7,051 nt of DNA from Sphingobium sp. (GCA_030148625.1 JASBTC010000170.1:1-7051), one strand, 5' to 3'. Counted from the first letter of the stretch, positions 1 through 6,971 are shown. Program-made: numbers and translations. The notes: a model not told the origin generated them from the sequence alone.

Positions 1-1062
1 GCGCGCAAGCAGCTCGTCGGGTGTCTTGTAATAATATCGGGGATCGGTGCGGACATGTTCGAAAAAGGCTTTCAGGTCGCCCTTGAAGCCGATCCTCGCG
101 CGGACATCCTCCATCGCGGCACGGATCCGCGCGACTTCGGAAAGGCCGAGCGCATGGATGTCCGCGGCACTGCGCCGCGTCGTCGTGTGCCGTGCGAGAT
201 CCCAGCCATAAAGCGCCGCACCGTCCTTCATCGCCCACAAGCCCGGCGCTTCGAGCGCCTTGGGCAGATAAATGTCGCGCAGATAGCTCCGCCAGAGCCG
301 GTAGCCGGAATAGACGGGGCCGGCGATCTTCGCGCGATAGGCGGCGGCGAGGCGATCCCGATCCGCCGCGGCGATGCTTTCGGGCATGCGACGCACACCG
401 GCATAGAATGGGCTGTTCTCGACCGGCAGCGCCAGCATGGCGTCCACCTGCGCCAAAATGTTGGTCACGATGATCCTGGGCTGGACATAGCCATCGGCAA
501 GCCCGCGCTTCAGCCAGGCGACGCTGTTCTCCAGATAGCCGGCGAAGCCGTCGAGGCGCTTCAAGCCGTCCTCATAATCGCCGATATCGGCAAAGGGCGC
601 CGCGCCGCTGGAAACGAAGTCGGGAAATTCGACCTGCAGGCCGAAAGACGGATTGAGCGGCGCCTTGCGCTGGACGTCGAACAGGCCGGTGTCGAACTGT
701 TCGATCGTCTGGCGTGTCCGATAGTCGAACACATCATAAGCGATCCGATCGACCGGGCCGAGCGCGTCGCGCGGGATCGCGGCGAGTTCGGCAAGGTCGC
801 GCCGCTTGTTGGCGCTGAGTGTCCGGGCATAGCCGTCGCTCAGCGGGTCGACGAAGAGGGGGCCGGCATTCGCCTTGCCCTTGCGCACCGATCCCATCGG
901 ATCGAGCGCGGCATCGGCGGCCTCGCTGCGTTCGAGCAGGGCACGAAGACGCGTCGCGGCGCTGTCCGCCTGGGCAAAAGCCGGAAGAACGGGCGTCATT
1001 GCCGTCGCCGCCAACATCCCCAGCATCAGTCGCCGCGATACAATGCCTCGCCCGTCGATCAT
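1..1062 (-). CDS. DUF885 family exported protein, N-terminal 354 residues (3' end outside window)
   Basis: The reading frame is open from the ATG at 1062-1060 to the left edge without a stop, so the gene is cut by the window. The start is supported by AAGGGG at 1074-1069, 6 nt upstream. The N-terminus has a twin-arginine-like motif SRRLML (residues 9-14), a hydrophobic stretch and a likely cleavage site AFA|Q (30/31), so Tat export to the periplasm is probable. I recognise the DUF885 family (PF05960) from NSPFY (216-220), AAYRAKIAGPVY (240-251), LRDIYLPKA (261-269), GLWAMKDGAALYGWDL (274-289) and RTDPRYYYKTPDELLA (338-353). Full-length members are usually about 600 residues. From memory the family is grouped with metallopeptidase-like proteins, but the C-terminal part that would carry catalytic residues is missing here, so peptidase activity is inferred. 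It is divergent from the amidohydrolase operon and shares its intergenic region. Confidence 0.9.
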   Translation of the reverse strand, partial: MIDGRGIVSRRLMLGMLAATAMTPVLPAFAQADSAATRLRALLERSEAADAALDPMGSVRKGKANAGPLFVDPLSDGYARTLSANKRRDLAELAAIPRDALGPVDRIAYDVFDYRTRQTIEQFDTGLFDVQRKAPLNPSFGLQVEFPDFVSSGAAPFADIGDYEDGLKRLDGFAGYLENSVAWLKRGLADGYVQPRIIVTNILAQVDAMLALPVENSPFYAGVRRMPESIAAADRDRLAAAYRAKIAGPVYSGYRLWRSYLRDIYLPKALEAPGLWAMKDGAALYGWDLARHTTTRRSAADIHALGLSEVARIRAAMEDVRARIGFKGDLKAFFEHVRTDPRYYYKTPDELLAR

Positions 1063-1328
1063 CGGTTGCCCCTTATTTCGCTTCACCCGATGGTGTCGCG
1101 CCATGGCGAGAATGCAACTGCCGCGCGCCGGACGGACGTGGCGGCAAATATATGGATGGGGCCGCAGTTTTCCGTCATTCTCAGCCTCAATCCTTGCTTT
1201 TTTTGATGCGAATTTGAGTTTGCGTTGCGTTTTACGCAAAGAGTTTGCGTCACTTTGCACATTGTTTTCTCCCGCCTTTCCCGCAGTCTGGAAAAGACAC
1301 CGGTCAGAACCGGAGGGAGGGTTTCATC
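1063..1328. promoter_or_regulatory. Divergent intergenic regulatory region between the DUF885 gene and amidohydrolase 1
   Basis: This 266-bp gap lies between two divergent start codons and must hold promoters for both directions. It is visibly more AT-rich than the genes around it between about 1140 and 1270, and has a run of seven T at 1198-1204. I find no convincing sigma70 -35/-10 pair on either strand. The clearest structure is the cluster of TTGC half-sites and the palindrome at 1216-1260, which lies 68 bp before the amidohydrolase start and about 150 bp from the DUF885 start. The right end holds the Shine-Dalgarno sequence of amidohydrolase 1 (purine-rich GGAGGGAGGG, 1312-1321). Confidence 0.7.
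1216..1260. promoter_or_regulatory. Putative operator cluster 1: TTGCGT-TTT-ACGCAA palindrome flanked by GAGTTTGCGT direct repeats
   Basis: A perfect inverted repeat TTGCGT (1225-1230) / ACGCAA (1234-1239) with a 3-nt centre is flanked by two identical 10-mers GAGTTTGCGT (1216-1225 and 1241-1250). A further half-site TTTGCAC lies at 1254-1260. The half-site cores start at about 1225, 1236 (reverse), 1245 and 1255, close to one helical turn apart, as expected for a protein that binds cooperatively along one DNA face. The same inverted repeat recurs at 3942-3956. The regulator is not encoded in the window and its family is not identifiable from the motif alone. Confidence 0.55.
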
Positions 1329-2621
1329 ATGAGATTTCGGCACTGGACCGTCGCGGCTGCGGCATCGATCGCTATGGCGGGAACCGCTACAGCGCAGCAG
1401 GCACCCGCGACCACCGCGCTGGTCGGCGCGACAGTCGTCGCGATCGACGGCGGCAAGCCGATCGAGGATGCGACGGTGATCGTCCAGGGCGATCGCATCC
1501 TCCAGGTCGGCCCCTCTGCTTCGGTCAGCGTTCCTGCCGGCGCGAAGGTCGTGCCGATGCAGGGCAAGTGGCTGATCCCGGGCCTGATGAACATGCATGT
1601 CCATTTCGGGCTGAAACTGCCCGGCGCCGCGGGCGCCGAACTGCTCGGGGAGAAGGATGGCGAGGAAGCGCTGCGCATGGCCGACAATGCGCGCCGCAGC
1701 CTGTTGGCCGGCGTGACGACGGTGCGCCTGACCGCCGAGGATCATGGCATCGATTTCATGCTGAAGCGCGCGATCGCGAAGGGGCAGGCGGTCGGCCCAC
1801 GGATCGAATCCGCCGGCGAACTGATCGTGCCGACGGGTGGCCATGGTTCGCTGGAGGCCGACGGCCCCGCCGAATTCTCCAAAGTGGTGCGCGAGCAGAT
1901 CAAGCGCGGCGCGAGCTGGATCAAGATCGCGATTTCGGGCGGCATTTCCGACACGCATGGCAGCATCGCGGCGGCGCCGATGACCGATGCGGAAATGTCG
2001 ACGGTGATCGAGGTGGCGCATCGCAACGGCGTGAAGGTGACGGCGCATAACGGGTCTTCGGAGGCCGCACTCCAGGCGCTGCGCTTCGGCATCGACTGTT
2101 TCGAGCACGGCTATCATCTGAACGATGAAGTGCTGACCAAGATGAAGGCACAGGGCGTCTGGCTGGTCCCGACCATCGTCGTCAGTCAGCCCGGCGCCTA
2201 TGAATTCTACAAGAAGATCGGATCGCCCGACTGGTATCTGGAGCGCGTCGCATCGACGGGCAAGGACCATTGGGCAGTCTTGCAGAAGGCGATCCGCATG
2301 GGCGTGAACGTGGCGCTCGGCACCGACCAGTTCCCGTTCGAGCCCAATGGCGGCACCACTGCGACCGTGGCCGAGGCGGAGCTGTACGTGAAGGCGGGCA
2401 TGACCCCGCTTCAGGCGCTGCAGGCCGCGACGATCCAGCCCGCGAAGATGCTGGGTATCGACAAGCAGGTCGGCCGCATCGTGCCGGGGCAATATGCCGA
2501 CATCGTCGCCGTTTCCGCCGATCCGGTGCGCGACATCGCCGCGCTGCGCACGATCGGCTTCGTGATGAAGGGCGGCGCGATCTACCGCAACGATACCGAT
2601 CCCGCGACCATATCGCGCTGA
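1329..2621 (+). CDS. Exported COG1228-type amidohydrolase, paralogue 1
   Basis: Predicted 430-residue metal-dependent amide or peptide hydrolase. The ATG at 1329 is chosen because GAGGG (1317-1321) sits 7 nt upstream and the N-terminus is then a Sec signal peptide with likely cleavage ATA|QQ (22/23); the frame is open further upstream, but that would bury the signal. The amidohydrolase TIM-barrel metal ligands are all visible: HVH (His90, His92), the lysine expected to be carbamylated in WIKIAISGG (Lys199), VTAH (His240), CFEHG (His260) and GTD (Asp333). This arrangement predicts a binuclear metal centre. The flanking beta-sandwich is formed by residues ~28-80 and ~385-420. Characterised relatives known to me include Xaa-Pro or Xaa-Arg/Lys dipeptidases and ochratoxin-cleaving enzymes, so the exact substrate is open. 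It is followed 25 bp later by a paralogue and is probably co-transcribed with it. Confidence 0.92.
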   Translation: MRFRHWTVAAAASIAMAGTATAQQAPATTALVGATVVAIDGGKPIEDATVIVQGDRILQVGPSASVSVPAGAKVVPMQGKWLIPGLMNMHVHFGLKLPGAAGAELLGEKDGEEALRMADNARRSLLAGVTTVRLTAEDHGIDFMLKRAIAKGQAVGPRIESAGELIVPTGGHGSLEADGPAEFSKVVREQIKRGASWIKIAISGGISDTHGSIAAAPMTDAEMSTVIEVAHRNGVKVTAHNGSSEAALQALRFGIDCFEHGYHLNDEVLTKMKAQGVWLVPTIVVSQPGAYEFYKKIGSPDWYLERVASTGKDHWAVLQKAIRMGVNVALGTDQFPFEPNGGTTATVAEAELYVKAGMTPLQALQAATIQPAKMLGIDKQVGRIVPGQYADIVAVSADPVRDIAALRTIGFVMKGGAIYRNDTDPATISR

Positions 2622-3541
2622 TCCGACGACAGGGGAGGGGTTGGTCATGAAGCACGCAATGCTCGCTGCAACGGCGCTGGTATCGATGCTCGCCGCGTCG
2701 CCCGCGCTGGCGCAGGTGACCGCATTGGTCGGCGGCAATGTCGTCGACCTGTCCGGAAAACCGCCGCTGCGCGATGCGGTCGTGCTTGTCGACGGCGAGC
2801 GCATCACCGCGATCGGCCCGGTCGCGAGCACGCCGGTTCCCGCGGACGCGAAGATCGTGCCGATGCACGGCAAATGGCTGATCCCGGGACTGATGAACAT
2901 GCATGTCCATCTGGCGCTCAACCTGCCCGGCGCTGCACGTATCCACAACGAAACGCCGGATTCGATGGCGCTGCGCACGCTCGACAACGCCCGCAAATCG
3001 CTCTGGTCGGGCGTCACCACCATCCGCCTGACCGGATCGGATGCCGGTGTGGATTTCACGGTCAAGAAGGCAATCGACGCGGGGACCTTCGACGGACCGC
3101 GCATCCATAGCGCCGGCTCTTCGATCGTCGCGACCGGTGGCCATGGCAAGACCGAGGTCGATGGCCCTGCCGCCTTCGCCAAGGCGGTGCGCGAACAGGT
3201 GAAACGCGGCGCGACCTGGATCAAGATCGGTATATCGGGCGGTATTTCCGACACGCATGGCGATATCGGCGCATCACCCTTCACCGACGAGGAGTTGAAG
3301 ACCGCGATCGAGGTCGCGCACCGCAACGGGGTGAAAGTGACCGGCCATACCGGCTCGCCGATCGCATCCGATGCGGCGATCGACGCAGGCATCGACTGTT
3401 TCGAGCATGGCTATTTCCTGACGCCGCAGGTCTTCGCCAAAATGAAGGCCAAGGGTGTCTGGTATGTGCCGACCATCGTCGTCAGCCAGAGCGGCGCGCG
3501 CGCCTTCTATGCCAAGATCGGATCGCCCGACTGGTATCTGG
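2214..3541 (+). repeat. Tandem gene duplication, marked by a 28-bp identical run at 2214-2241 and 3514-3541
   Basis: The two amidohydrolase genes are diverged direct repeats with an offset near 1300 bp. The longest identical stretch I found covers the codons for KIGSPDWYL (2214-2241 and 3514-3541). A second identical block of 21 bp lies over the metal-binding HVH codons in each copy. Insertions and deletions are few: the catalytic residues keep a constant offset of 6 residues from the lysine to the C-terminal aspartate. The coordinates given span from the marker in copy 1 to the marker in copy 2, not the full duplicated unit. Confidence 0.8.
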
Positions 3542-3930
3542 CGCGGGTGGATTCGGTGGGCAAGGCGCATTTCAAGGCGCTGCGCGACGCGATCTCGGCC
3601 GGTGTCGATATCGCACTGGGCACCGATCAATATCCCTGGGAACCCAATGAGGGAACGACGGCCACAGTTCGGGAGGCGGAACTCTATGTCGATGCGGGCA
3701 TGACCGCAGCCCAGGCATTGCGTGCCGCCACGGTGGAGCCCGCACGGATGCTGGGCGTCGACAAGGAGGTCGGCCAGCTCAAGCCCGGCTATTATGCCGA
3801 CATCGTCGCCGTCGATGCCGATCCCGGCCGCGATATCCGCGCGCTGCGCACCATCGGTTTCGTGATGAAGGGCGGCAAGGTGATCCGCAACGACGCCACC
3901 GTTCCGCCGAACGCAAAGATCGATCGGTGA
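2647..3930 (+). CDS. Exported COG1228-type amidohydrolase, paralogue 2
   Basis: Predicted 427-residue paralogue of the preceding gene. The ATG at 2647 has GGAGGGG (2634-2640) 6 nt upstream; an in-frame TTG at 2641 would add only two residues and directly abuts the ribosome binding site. The Sec signal peptide ends at ALA|Q (22/23). Predicted metal ligands are His86 and His88 (HVH), Lys193 (WIKIGISGG), His234 (VTGH), His254 (CFEHG) and Asp327 (GTD), so the binuclear site is intact. It is very similar to paralogue 1 through the barrel (IEVAHRNGVKVT, GIDCFEHGY, VPTIVVSQ, IGSPDWYL are shared) but differs around the substrate pocket: RIHNETPDS at 98-106 replaces ELLGEKDGE, and GHTGSPIASD follows strand 5 instead of AHNGSSEAAL. 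Both copies therefore look functional but may have different substrate preferences. The likely location is the periplasm or outside the cell. Confidence 0.92.
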   Translation: MKHAMLAATALVSMLAASPALAQVTALVGGNVVDLSGKPPLRDAVVLVDGERITAIGPVASTPVPADAKIVPMHGKWLIPGLMNMHVHLALNLPGAARIHNETPDSMALRTLDNARKSLWSGVTTIRLTGSDAGVDFTVKKAIDAGTFDGPRIHSAGSSIVATGGHGKTEVDGPAAFAKAVREQVKRGATWIKIGISGGISDTHGDIGASPFTDEELKTAIEVAHRNGVKVTGHTGSPIASDAAIDAGIDCFEHGYFLTPQVFAKMKAKGVWYVPTIVVSQSGARAFYAKIGSPDWYLARVDSVGKAHFKALRDAISAGVDIALGTDQYPWEPNEGTTATVREAELYVDAGMTAAQALRAATVEPARMLGVDKEVGQLKPGYYADIVAVDADPGRDIRALRTIGFVMKGGKVIRNDATVPPNAKIDR

Positions 3931-4062
3931 TTTCGGTTATTTTGCGTTCAACGCAACGAATGTGAGTTTGCAATGTCGTTGCAACAACAATGCAACTGAC
4001 GGACACTCATTTCCGCAACGAGGGGACATAAGACCCTTCGAAAGATCAGATCAGGGGGGTCC
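3931..4062 (+). promoter_or_regulatory. Intergenic regulatory region upstream of the SnoaL-like gene
   Basis: A 132-bp gap, much longer than the 25-bp spacing inside the amidohydrolase pair, so a separate promoter is likely here. It is AT-rich in its first half and holds the second operator-like cluster. A G-rich Shine-Dalgarno (AGGGGGG, 4053-4059) lies just before the ATG at 4063. I see no clear sigma70 promoter and no GC-rich hairpin with a T-tract, so whether the amidohydrolase transcript ends here is not decided by the sequence. Confidence 0.55.
3942..3996. promoter_or_regulatory. Putative operator cluster 2: TTGCGTTCAACGCAA palindrome with further TTGCAA half-sites
   Basis: A perfect 15-bp palindrome of 7-bp arms around one central base lies at 3942-3956. 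Its outer six bases on each side equal those of the palindrome at 1225-1239. It is followed by GAGTTTGC (3964-3971), which also occurs in cluster 1, then TTGCAA (3979-3984) and TGCAAC (3991-3996). TTGCA (3979-3983) and TGCAA (3991-3995) form another inverted repeat. The cluster ends 66 bp before the SnoaL-like start codon, nearly the same distance as cluster 1 has to amidohydrolase 1. Confidence 0.55.
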
Positions 4063-4554
4063 ATGACGAAGAAACCGATCCTGGCGTGTGTGCTCGCGGC
4101 CGCCTTCAGCCTGGCCACTGCGTCACCCGCCATCGCCGAACGCCCGGCGACAGACATGCTTTCACAGATGTTCGTCTGGTGGAACCAGGCCTTCAAGACG
4201 CCCGGCGCCTATACGGCGAAGAATTTCTCCAAATTCTTCACGCCCGACGCCACGCTGGTGCTCGAAGGCCGGACCGCGATCAACGGCGTCGACCAGTGGG
4301 CGACGCATTTTCAGCGGATCCAGTCCGGCGGCGGCGATGTCGAGATCGTCGTGCCGTTCAAGGACGTCTTCGAAAAGGACGGCATGATCTACACCTATCA
4401 TGTCATCCGATCGCGTCGGAACGGCAAGGTCGGCTGCTCGCTGGCGGCCGGACATGCGGTGCTGAGAGACGGCAAGATCGCCTCCATCGTCCTCGTGCGG
4501 AGCGAGCTGGATCCCAAGAAGGGACCGCTCGACCCGCAATGCTGGACGAAATGA
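4063..4554 (+). CDS. Exported SnoaL/NTF2-like domain protein
   Basis: A 163-residue protein with a Sec signal peptide (hydrophobic residues 6-20, likely cleavage AIA|E at 25/26). The mature part of about 138 residues has the size and pattern of the NTF2-like/SnoaL cone fold: an N-terminal amphipathic helix (MLSQMFVWWNQAF), then FTPDATLVLEGRTAINGVDQW (about 60-79), in which an acidic turn is followed by a G-R-T-A-I motif, and alternating strands to the C-terminus (GMIYTYHVIRS, AAGHAVLRDGKIASIVLVRSE). Members bind small hydrophobic ligands or act as isomerases, cyclases or dehydratases; no activity can be assigned here. The mature protein has exactly two cysteines (Cys125, Cys160), which could form a disulfide in the periplasm. 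It lies 82 bp upstream of the receptor gene and is probably co-transcribed with it. Confidence 0.8.
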   Translation: MTKKPILACVLAAAFSLATASPAIAERPATDMLSQMFVWWNQAFKTPGAYTAKNFSKFFTPDATLVLEGRTAINGVDQWATHFQRIQSGGGDVEIVVPFKDVFEKDGMIYTYHVIRSRRNGKVGCSLAAGHAVLRDGKIASIVLVRSELDPKKGPLDPQCWTK

Positions 4555-4570
4555 CCGCCTGAGAGCGGTC
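4553..4570 (+). other. Small hairpin overlapping the SnoaL-like stop codon
   Basis: GACCGC (4553-4558) and GCGGTC (4565-4570) form a perfect 6-bp stem with a 6-nt loop, beginning inside the TGA stop codon (4552-4554). There is no following T-tract, so it is not a standard intrinsic terminator. It could act as an mRNA stability element or be incidental in GC-rich DNA. Confidence 0.35.
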
Positions 4571-4595
4571 GCACCGGAGAGGTTTGAAAACATCG

Positions 4596-4619
4596 AGCCG
4601 ATGGCAATGGCCACCGGCT
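4596..4619 (+). other. Stem-loop in the leader of the TonB-dependent receptor gene
   Basis: AGCCGATGGC (4596-4605) pairs with GCCACCGGCT (4610-4619), giving a 10-bp stem with a single A-C mismatch and an AATG loop. It ends 3 nt before the Shine-Dalgarno sequence GAGGGGG (4623-4629) of the receptor. The position could limit read-through from the upstream gene, protect a processed transcript end or affect ribosome access. No T-tract follows directly, so a terminator role is doubtful. Confidence 0.45.
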
Positions 4620-4636
4620 GACGAGGGGGTTTTGAC

Positions 4637-6922
4637 ATGAAGAGCGAGACAATCGGACGATATCGACGCAGCCACCTGGTGGGCCATGCGGCATTGGCGG
4701 TGCTTGCCGCGGCGATCGTCGCCGCGCCGGCGGCGGCCCAGGAACGGCCCGCGGGCGAAACGGCGGCACCGGCCGGCGACGACATTATCGTGACCGCGCA
4801 GCGCCGCGAGCAGAGCCTGCAGGATGTGCCGATCGCGATCACTGCGGTCACCGCCGAGACGCTGCAGGACCAGAATGTGCAGAGCGTCGAGGATTATTTC
4901 GCGCTGACCCCCAATGTGAGTTTCCAGAGCAACGGTTCGCGCGACCGCAAGGATCTGTCGATCCGCGGCATCTCCAACCAGCTCAATCCTTACGCCGATG
5001 TCCGTCAGGCGACCTATGCCTTTTACATCGACGAGTTCAACGTCGCGGCGGGCACCAGCAATCCGCAGATCGTCGACCTGGAGCGGATCGAAGTGTTGCG
5101 CGGGCCGCAGGGCACTTATTTCGGCCGTAACTCGGTGGGCGGCGCGATCAACGTGATCACCAAGAAGCCGGTGAACCGGTTCGAAGGCAGCGTCGAGCTG
5201 GGCTATTCGAGCTATGAGACCTTCCGGGGCGAGGGCGTGATCAACGTGCCCGTGATCGACGGGCTGCTCGCCATCCGCGCATCCGGAAAATACGAGAAAT
5301 CCGACGGATATATCAAGAATATCAATCCGATCGGCGGCGGCAACGACAGTGAATATTATACGTATCGCATCCAGGGGCGGCTGACGCCGGCGCCTAATCT
5401 GACGCTCGACGTCACATATAATTATTCGGACGAGACGCTGGGCATGCGCAACGGCGTGCCGACGGGCTTCGTCACATCGACCTGGGCGTCAGTCTATTAC
5501 GGCAGGACCGCAGGCATGATCGGCAATCCCGACGGCGTTGGCTTCTTCCCAACCAACGACAATCGCGTGAACTTCAATCGCCCGCAGCGTGTGGGCAGCA
5601 CCTTCGAATATCTCAGCGGCCGTGCGGTCTGGGACATCGGTACGGTTTCGGTGACCGGCGTGCTCGGCAAGCTCAAATCGACATTGTTCAATTATGGCGA
5701 TGTCGATGGTGGCAGCCGCGACTATTTCTACGAGGATCTGCTGCTCAAGCGCGAATCCACCAGCGGCGAACTGCGTGTCCAGTCGACCGGCAAGAATTTC
5801 CTCGACTGGAGCGTCGGCATTTCGGCGGGCCGCGATACGGGCGTTTCCGACCAGTCGACCTATCACGGCGCGGCGAGCCCGATCTGCCCGGCGGCACAAG
5901 CCGGCAATTGTTCGGGGCTGGAAGTGACGGGTGCCGACGGCAAGAGCTCGTCCGATTATTGGGCGGTGTTCGGCCAGGGCACGTTCAACATCACCGACGC
6001 CTTCGCCGCGACCGTCGGCCTGCGCTATTCGCGCGAGACCACCAAGAACAATTCGGTCACGCGTTCCAACACCATCCTGACGGGCGTCAACAATCGTATC
6101 GCCAAGTTCGACGACGTCTCGCCCAAGCTCACGCTCAGCTACAAGATGAATCCCGACTGGATGATCTTCGCGACGGCATCACGCGGATTCAAGTCCGGCG
6201 GCACGCAAACGAGCAACAACGTCAATCTTCTCAATGAATTCAAGCCCGAGACTCTGTGGGATTACGAGCTCGGCACCAAGTTCGACCTGCTCGACGGCAA
6301 GCTGCGCGTCGACATCACCGGTTTCTATATGGACTGGAAGGACGTCCAGCAGACGATCCGTTTCCAATATATCGATCCGGTCACCGGCTTGCTGCGCGGC
6401 GTGAGCGGCATCGCCAATGCGGCGGCGGCGGAAAGCTATGGCGTGGAAGCAAGCTTCGACGCGCGTATCACCCAGCAGTTCAAGCTGAGCGGCCAGGTCG
6501 GCTACAACAAGACGCGCTTCAAGGATTATCCGAACGCGCTGATCGACGGCGTGGTGATCGACGTGACCGGCAAGGCGCTGGTCAATGCGCCAAAATGGTC
6601 ATTGGGTGCGCAGGCGCAGTATAATGTGCCGATCTCCGGCGCGTTCGAGGGCTTCCTGCGGGCGGAATGGAATTTCCGCGATGCGATGATCTCCAATCCC
6701 TATGCCTATCGCTATCCGGTCTATCCCTTCATCTCGCCCAGCTATCACAATGTGAATTTGCGTGCGGGCGTGGAAACCGATGCGTTCCGGGCCGTCGTCT
6801 ATGTGGAGAATTTGTTCGACGCGAAATATTTCGCCAATGCCTATGAAAAGGCATTCTACAGCGGCGTTCAGGTCGAACCGTCTTTCCGGACTTTCGGCGT
6901 CAGCGTGGGGTATAAGTTCTGA
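4637..6922 (+). CDS. TonB-dependent outer-membrane receptor
   Basis: A complete 761-residue receptor for energy-dependent uptake across the outer membrane. The ATG at 4637 has GAGGGGG 7 nt upstream. A long basic N-region precedes the hydrophobic signal core; cleavage is likely at AAA|Q (34/35). Residues 48-54 (DDIIVTA) look like a TonB box. The plug domain (about 55-180, PF07715-like) contains DVPIAITA, DLSIRGIS and the hallmark LERIEVLRGPQGTYFGRNS (148-166) and GGAINVITKKP (168-178). The rest is a beta-barrel (PF00593-like) with aromatic-rich strands, ending in FGVSVGYKF with the terminal Phe needed for outer-membrane assembly. There is no N-terminal signalling (STN) domain, so it should not act as a FecA-type transcriptional signaller. 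Ligand class cannot be read from sequence; sphingomonads use many such receptors for organic substrates as well as siderophores. The neighbouring exported hydrolases suggest an amide or peptide ligand. Confidence 0.96.
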   Translation: MKSETIGRYRRSHLVGHAALAVLAAAIVAAPAAAQERPAGETAAPAGDDIIVTAQRREQSLQDVPIAITAVTAETLQDQNVQSVEDYFALTPNVSFQSNGSRDRKDLSIRGISNQLNPYADVRQATYAFYIDEFNVAAGTSNPQIVDLERIEVLRGPQGTYFGRNSVGGAINVITKKPVNRFEGSVELGYSSYETFRGEGVINVPVIDGLLAIRASGKYEKSDGYIKNINPIGGGNDSEYYTYRIQGRLTPAPNLTLDVTYNYSDETLGMRNGVPTGFVTSTWASVYYGRTAGMIGNPDGVGFFPTNDNRVNFNRPQRVGSTFEYLSGRAVWDIGTVSVTGVLGKLKSTLFNYGDVDGGSRDYFYEDLLLKRESTSGELRVQSTGKNFLDWSVGISAGRDTGVSDQSTYHGAASPICPAAQAGNCSGLEVTGADGKSSSDYWAVFGQGTFNITDAFAATVGLRYSRETTKNNSVTRSNTILTGVNNRIAKFDDVSPKLTLSYKMNPDWMIFATASRGFKSGGTQTSNNVNLLNEFKPETLWDYELGTKFDLLDGKLRVDITGFYMDWKDVQQTIRFQYIDPVTGLLRGVSGIANAAAAESYGVEASFDARITQQFKLSGQVGYNKTRFKDYPNALIDGVVIDVTGKALVNAPKWSLGAQAQYNVPISGAFEGFLRAEWNFRDAMISNPYAYRYPVYPFISPSYHNVNLRAGVETDAFRAVVYVENLFDAKYFANAYEKAFYSGVQVEPSFRTFGVSVGYKF

Positions 6923-6971
6923 TCTCGGGAGCGGCCGACAAGGCCTTGATATCGTAGCAGTGGAGAGTGTG

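Noticed and set aside
1198..1204. T-run as an intrinsic terminator
   Set aside because: No GC-rich hairpin precedes it on the plus strand, and no gene ends there on either strand.
55..1206. A 383-codon open frame on the plus strand
   Set aside because: It lies opposite the DUF885 gene, whose protein matches family motifs along its whole visible length. The plus-strand translation has no domain or signal and no good ribosome binding site was seen.
2641..2646. TTG at 2641 as the start of amidohydrolase 2
   Set aside because: It directly abuts the Shine-Dalgarno sequence, leaving no spacer. The ATG at 2647 has a normal 6-nt spacing.
1083..3392. A 769-codon open frame on the minus strand opposite both amidohydrolase genes
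   Set aside because: The plus-strand genes have full catalytic motifs, signal peptides and ribosome binding sites. The antisense frame is rich in Arg, Ala, His and Asp with no recognisable domain, as expected for a shadow frame in GC-rich DNA.
4078..4089. Lipoprotein lipobox (ILAC, Cys9) in the SnoaL-like protein
   Set aside because: The cysteine is at residue 9 with almost no hydrophobic core before it. A normal Sec signal continues to AIA|E at residue 25.
4162..4851. A 229-codon minus-strand frame across the SnoaL-like gene and the receptor start
   Set aside because: It overlaps two well-supported plus-strand genes and their intergenic hairpins, and shows no recognisable domain.
6923..6971. 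Terminator after the receptor gene (GGCC-GACAA-GGCC)
   Set aside because: The stem is only 4 bp and is followed by no T-tract, so read-through into the next gene is more likely.
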